Shown here in pieces: positions 30,090 through 32,500 of a stretch of DNA of 32,500 nt (position 1 is the stretch's first letter; the number at the start of each line of letters is the position of its first letter). The translations under genes and the position numbers were made by a program. The DNA comes from Theodoxus fluviatilis (lineage: Eukaryota; Mollusca; Gastropoda; Cycloneritida; Neritidae), in NCBI GenBank assembly GCA_034096865.1, contig JAWQFJ010001124.1:25127-57626 (forward strand), given 5' to 3'. The notes below the pieces were generated by a model, which was not told the DNA's origin, made no database searches, and saw only the letters and a list, made by a program, of their open reading frames with translations.

Positions 30090-30186
30090 AGCTGACTGCC
30101 ACCAGTCCCAGCAGCTACAGTGCCAGCTCTCCAGGAGACTCGGACCTCAGTGGAGGACGGACTCGGGGCAAGCTGCGGCCCTACAA
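30090..30186 (+). CDS. Internal exon 3 of the unrecognised gene
   Basis: Acceptor TCGTTGTTGCAG, donor CTACAA/GTAAGT. The 97 bp enter with two bases and leave two. The frame reads LTATSPSSYSASSPGDSDLS then GGRTRGKLRPYK, where the last Lys is split over the intron. The Ser/Pro-rich segment followed by a basic patch suggests a regulated disordered region. No family is identified. This exon and exon 4 are the best supported because both splice borders are close to consensus. Confidence 0.65.
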
Positions 30187-31323
30187 GTAAGTGCCTTGGA
30201 ACAGAAATGTGTGTGTGCTTGCCTGATGGAGAACGCAGACATGAAAAGTTTGGGCTGTGGATTCCAGCTGTGTGAATTCTTCTTCACTTCACTTCACTTG
30301 TCCCGTAGACTGGACGACCGTTGGGGAACCCAGATGATCTGGCAACCAGTTCTCTCCATTCCTCTCGCCTCTCGGACTGTCTCAAGGCTTCGCTGAGCCT
30401 CATCCCTGTCCACTCTGAGACGTTGTCTTCCCATCTTTTCCTTTGTCTACCTCTCCTCCTCCCTCCTTTTACTGTGCCTTGTAACACAGTCTTGGCAAGC
30501 CCTGACGATCATGAGACATGCCCATACCACTGTAGTTTGCGTCTTTTTACAGTGGTCAGTAGTTCTTCATGGTGCCCGATGGCTTGCCTGATTCTGTTTC
30601 GGACTTCCTCGTTTGTGATGCGGTCCTTGTAGGAGATGCCGAGGAGTCATCGAAAGCATCTCATTTCCATGGCCTGTATCCTTCTCTCCAAGTCAGCTGT
30701 TAGTGTCCATGACTCACAGGCATACAAAAATATGAACATGACCAGGGCGCGCATCAGTCTGATCTTTGAGCTGAGGGCTATGTTCCTTTCCTTCCAGATG
30801 GTCTTGAGTTTTGTGAGTGCTGCTGTGGTCTGAGCAATTCTGGCGAGTATTTCAGGTTTGGATCCTGCATCTGTGACAATTGCTCCCAGGTATTTGAAGC
30901 TGTTGACGGTTTCCAGTTTCTCGCCACAGACCTTGATGTCAGTGCTGATGCCGTTGGTGTTGTTGGTCATCAGTTTGGTCTTCTCTGCACTGATCTGCAT
31001 GCCAAAATATGTGGAGGTTGTGTCTAAGCGCTTCACTAAGTTCTCCAGGTGTGAACTCACCTGGTGGAAAACATGGACCGAAGAGAAGGTTCTGTTGAGC
31101 CAAGCCATGAGTGCTTGCCTGTCAGGGAAATCACAGAGACTTGAATTTACTCTTACTCCTAGACAGTCAGTGCCTTCCTTTACTAGACATAAGCTCTGTT
31201 TTTGCACCTTTTTATCTGGACTTCTGCTGAACATTTTGGTCGCACTTGTTAGGAGTATGGGCACAAATTGTTAAGTTGGCTTTCTTGTGAAGACAAGTGA
31301 GTGTGTTTCTGTTGTCTTTGCAG
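30187..31323 (+). other. Intron between exons 3 and 4
   Basis: GTAAGT...TTTGCAG, 1137 bp, most of it occupied by an antisense LINE fragment. Confidence 0.6.
30280..31090 (-). pseudogene. Antisense LINE fragment: reverse transcriptase C-terminal part
   Basis: On the minus strand one frame runs from about 31060 to 30284. It reads MQISAEKTKLMTNNTNG, NSFKYLGAIVTDAGSKPEIL, LYACESWTLTADLERRIQAM, then WYGHVS and GGRRRGRQRKRWEDNVSEW. This is the C-terminal reverse-transcriptase and thumb/tail region of a non-LTR retrotransposon of a type widespread in marine animals. Two in-frame TGA codons (30647-30649 and 30509-30511) break it; the second looks like a CGA-to-TGA change. The 3' end carries a short (GAAGT)n tail (about 30284-30300), as many LINEs do. 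The 5' end is truncated. The minus-strand open frame continues to 31264, but residues before about 31060 do not look like reverse transcriptase. Confidence 0.8.
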
Positions 31324-31412
31324 ACCTCCTGGTGTAAACTATGTCTACTACACAGAGAGTGACACAGGATCTGTTGCTGACAGTGTTACCACTGTGGAAA
31401 GCACACACACAG
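31324..31412 (+). CDS. Internal exon 4 of the unrecognised gene
   Basis: Acceptor TGTCTTTGCAG, donor ACACAG/GTAATG. The 89 bp enter with one base and leave one. After the split Lys the frame reads PPGVNYVYYTESDTGSVADS then VTTVESTHT. The other two frames of exon 4 differ: one stops after few codons (DLLV then TAA). The Tyr-rich start and the Ser/Thr/acidic end would suit a phosphorylated linker. I cannot name the protein. Confidence 0.65.
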
Positions 31413-32475
31413 GTAATGCGTGTTGCTGTCAGTTTCTCTGTCACTCTGCTGCAATCTGCTTGCTGCGGAAACTTTGCAAAATTCATGGTACTGCCAGGAG
31501 CTTGCTATCGCTTGCTTGTTTCTGTCAGCTTGCTTTGGTTGCCATAAGTTTGGTGCTTTTATATCCGTTGCCTTAGACTTGCTTGGAAAGGCTTGCTACT
31601 GTCAGCTAGCAGTCGTCAGATTGGCAGCTTTTTGCATGCTATTACTATTAGCACAGAGGTGTGCAGATGCTATGAACTTTGATTGTGGACACTTTAATGA
31701 GACCTTCAAAAGTGTAGAAATTGTGTGATGAAAAAGTGGATTGCAGTTTTATTCAATTCAGTCATCTCCACTGTTATTGACCTCAGTCATTGCCAGGAGA
31801 CCTGATGGAAATCAAAAGAATGTCTATTGGAAACAGCAACTCCATGAGCCGTCATAGTTTTCAAATGTTACCTGAAGTCACAGCCATCTTTCACCATGTG
31901 TGAAGCAGAGTCTTCTCCTTGTTAGTTGTAGAGGGACTCCTGCCTGTAAGTGTAAGTGCCATGACGTGGCAGCTTTCCTAGTGCAGGGAGCACCTCTCTT
32001 TTGCACCTGCTTGTTCGCATTGGGCTGCTTGTGCTTTGCACGTGTATACTTCTCTTGTGTGTCAGCCTTGCCTACTGAGTAGAGGGCAGTGGATGCATTT
32101 ATTAGTGTAGTGTATTCTCTAGTCAACTTGCATGTTGACTTGTAGTGAATTTATTTTCTTCTTTTTTTTCCTTGTTTTGTTTTATTGAGCAACATGTACT
32201 GATTGTGCCCCCAACACACAGCAAAACACATACTTTGTTCTTTTCCTCCTCACTCCACCAACCCCTCTTGCCTCAGTATTTAAGATTTTGTGTTAAGTTA
32301 GGACACAGCAACATGATAATGTGAACACACAAATATAATGGGATTTTAAAGGGGAGAAAAGGGCTCTTTTTGTATCCTTGAAAGAAGAACAGGCAGAGTA
32401 AATGACTAAAATGTATCTTTGCAAAAAAAGTGATAAGCTTGTCAAGTTTGAGTTCAAAATCTTCTGTCTCTTCAG
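31413..32475 (+). other. Intron between exons 4 and 5
   Basis: GTAATG...CTCTTCAG, 1063 bp. GCTTGCTA/TGTCAGCTTGCT-type words recur at about 31430-31610. No gene or element is recognised. Open frames here are short and overlapping. Confidence 0.5.
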
Positions 32476-32500
32476 GGAGATATTTCTTGGATGACTGGAT
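32476..32500 (+). CDS. Start of exon 5 (runs off the window)
   Basis: A good acceptor, CTGTCTCTTCAG, ends at 32475. With the one base left by exon 4 the frame reads G-RYFLDDW and continues past the window end. Only eight codons are visible. Support is splice consensus plus phase. Confidence 0.45.

Noticed and set aside
27939..30095. Leu-Pro-Tyr-Pro-Thr proteins
   Set aside because: A CCCTA pentamer encodes the same cycle in every plus-strand phase and has no stop. No start context or flanking exon supports coding.

Overview
The window looks like a repeat-dense stretch of a metazoan nuclear genome, most likely a mollusc and perhaps a gastropod. The evidence is spliced exons with GT/AG borders, remains of hAT, P-like and LINE elements, abundant CA/TG, GATA-like and GAT microsatellites, very long minisatellites, no prokaryotic operon structure, and a three-base N gap at 23889-23891. 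The molluscan assignment is an inference from repeat style, chiefly the GGAC-rich dispersed repeat at 23892-24235. It was not tested by any search.

Region by region. 1-775: 3' end of a hAT transposase gene, a 52-bp minisatellite and a poly(A) signal. 1075-5609: a decayed P-superfamily transposon with 34-bp terminal inverted repeats (33/34 identical) and a 7-8 bp target duplication. Its THAP domain is split by an 890-bp fold-back element with its own 5-bp duplication, its middle is missing and replaced by a 41-bp minisatellite and a CA tract, and its RNase-H-like and C-terminal parts are frameshifted. 5962-6190: TG tract. 6268-11157: a 28/42-bp satellite split by a 1729-bp TG...CA insertion that resembles a solo LTR (6447-8175). 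11171-14727: a fold-back-like element whose two ends carry related tandem arrays in opposite orientation (51-bp units left, 46-bp units right) around a unique core of about 500 bp. 14921-16972: AATG repeats, then a 1.8-kb array of a 15-bp unit. 16973-21130: mostly unrecognised sequence with short duplications and a cluster of small hairpins. 21131-21910: GAT/GGT/ATC repeats with complementary ends. 21911-23888: unrecognised sequence. 23892-24235: dispersed repeat.

24416-32500: a plus-strand, multi-exon protein-coding gene. Four complete internal exons and the start of a fifth keep one open phase across all junctions and encode a Ser/Gly-rich, probably disordered segment of a protein I do not recognise. 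Its introns have been colonised: a TATAG-rich inverted-repeat element, 49-bp and 16-bp minisatellites, a 2.1-kb TACCC pentamer array, and an antisense, 5'-truncated LINE.

Apart from that gene and the transposon-derived coding remnants I see no convincing protein-coding gene and no RNA gene. The most unusual items are the element with inverted related satellite arrays (11171-14727) and the nested P-like / fold-back insertion (1075-5609).
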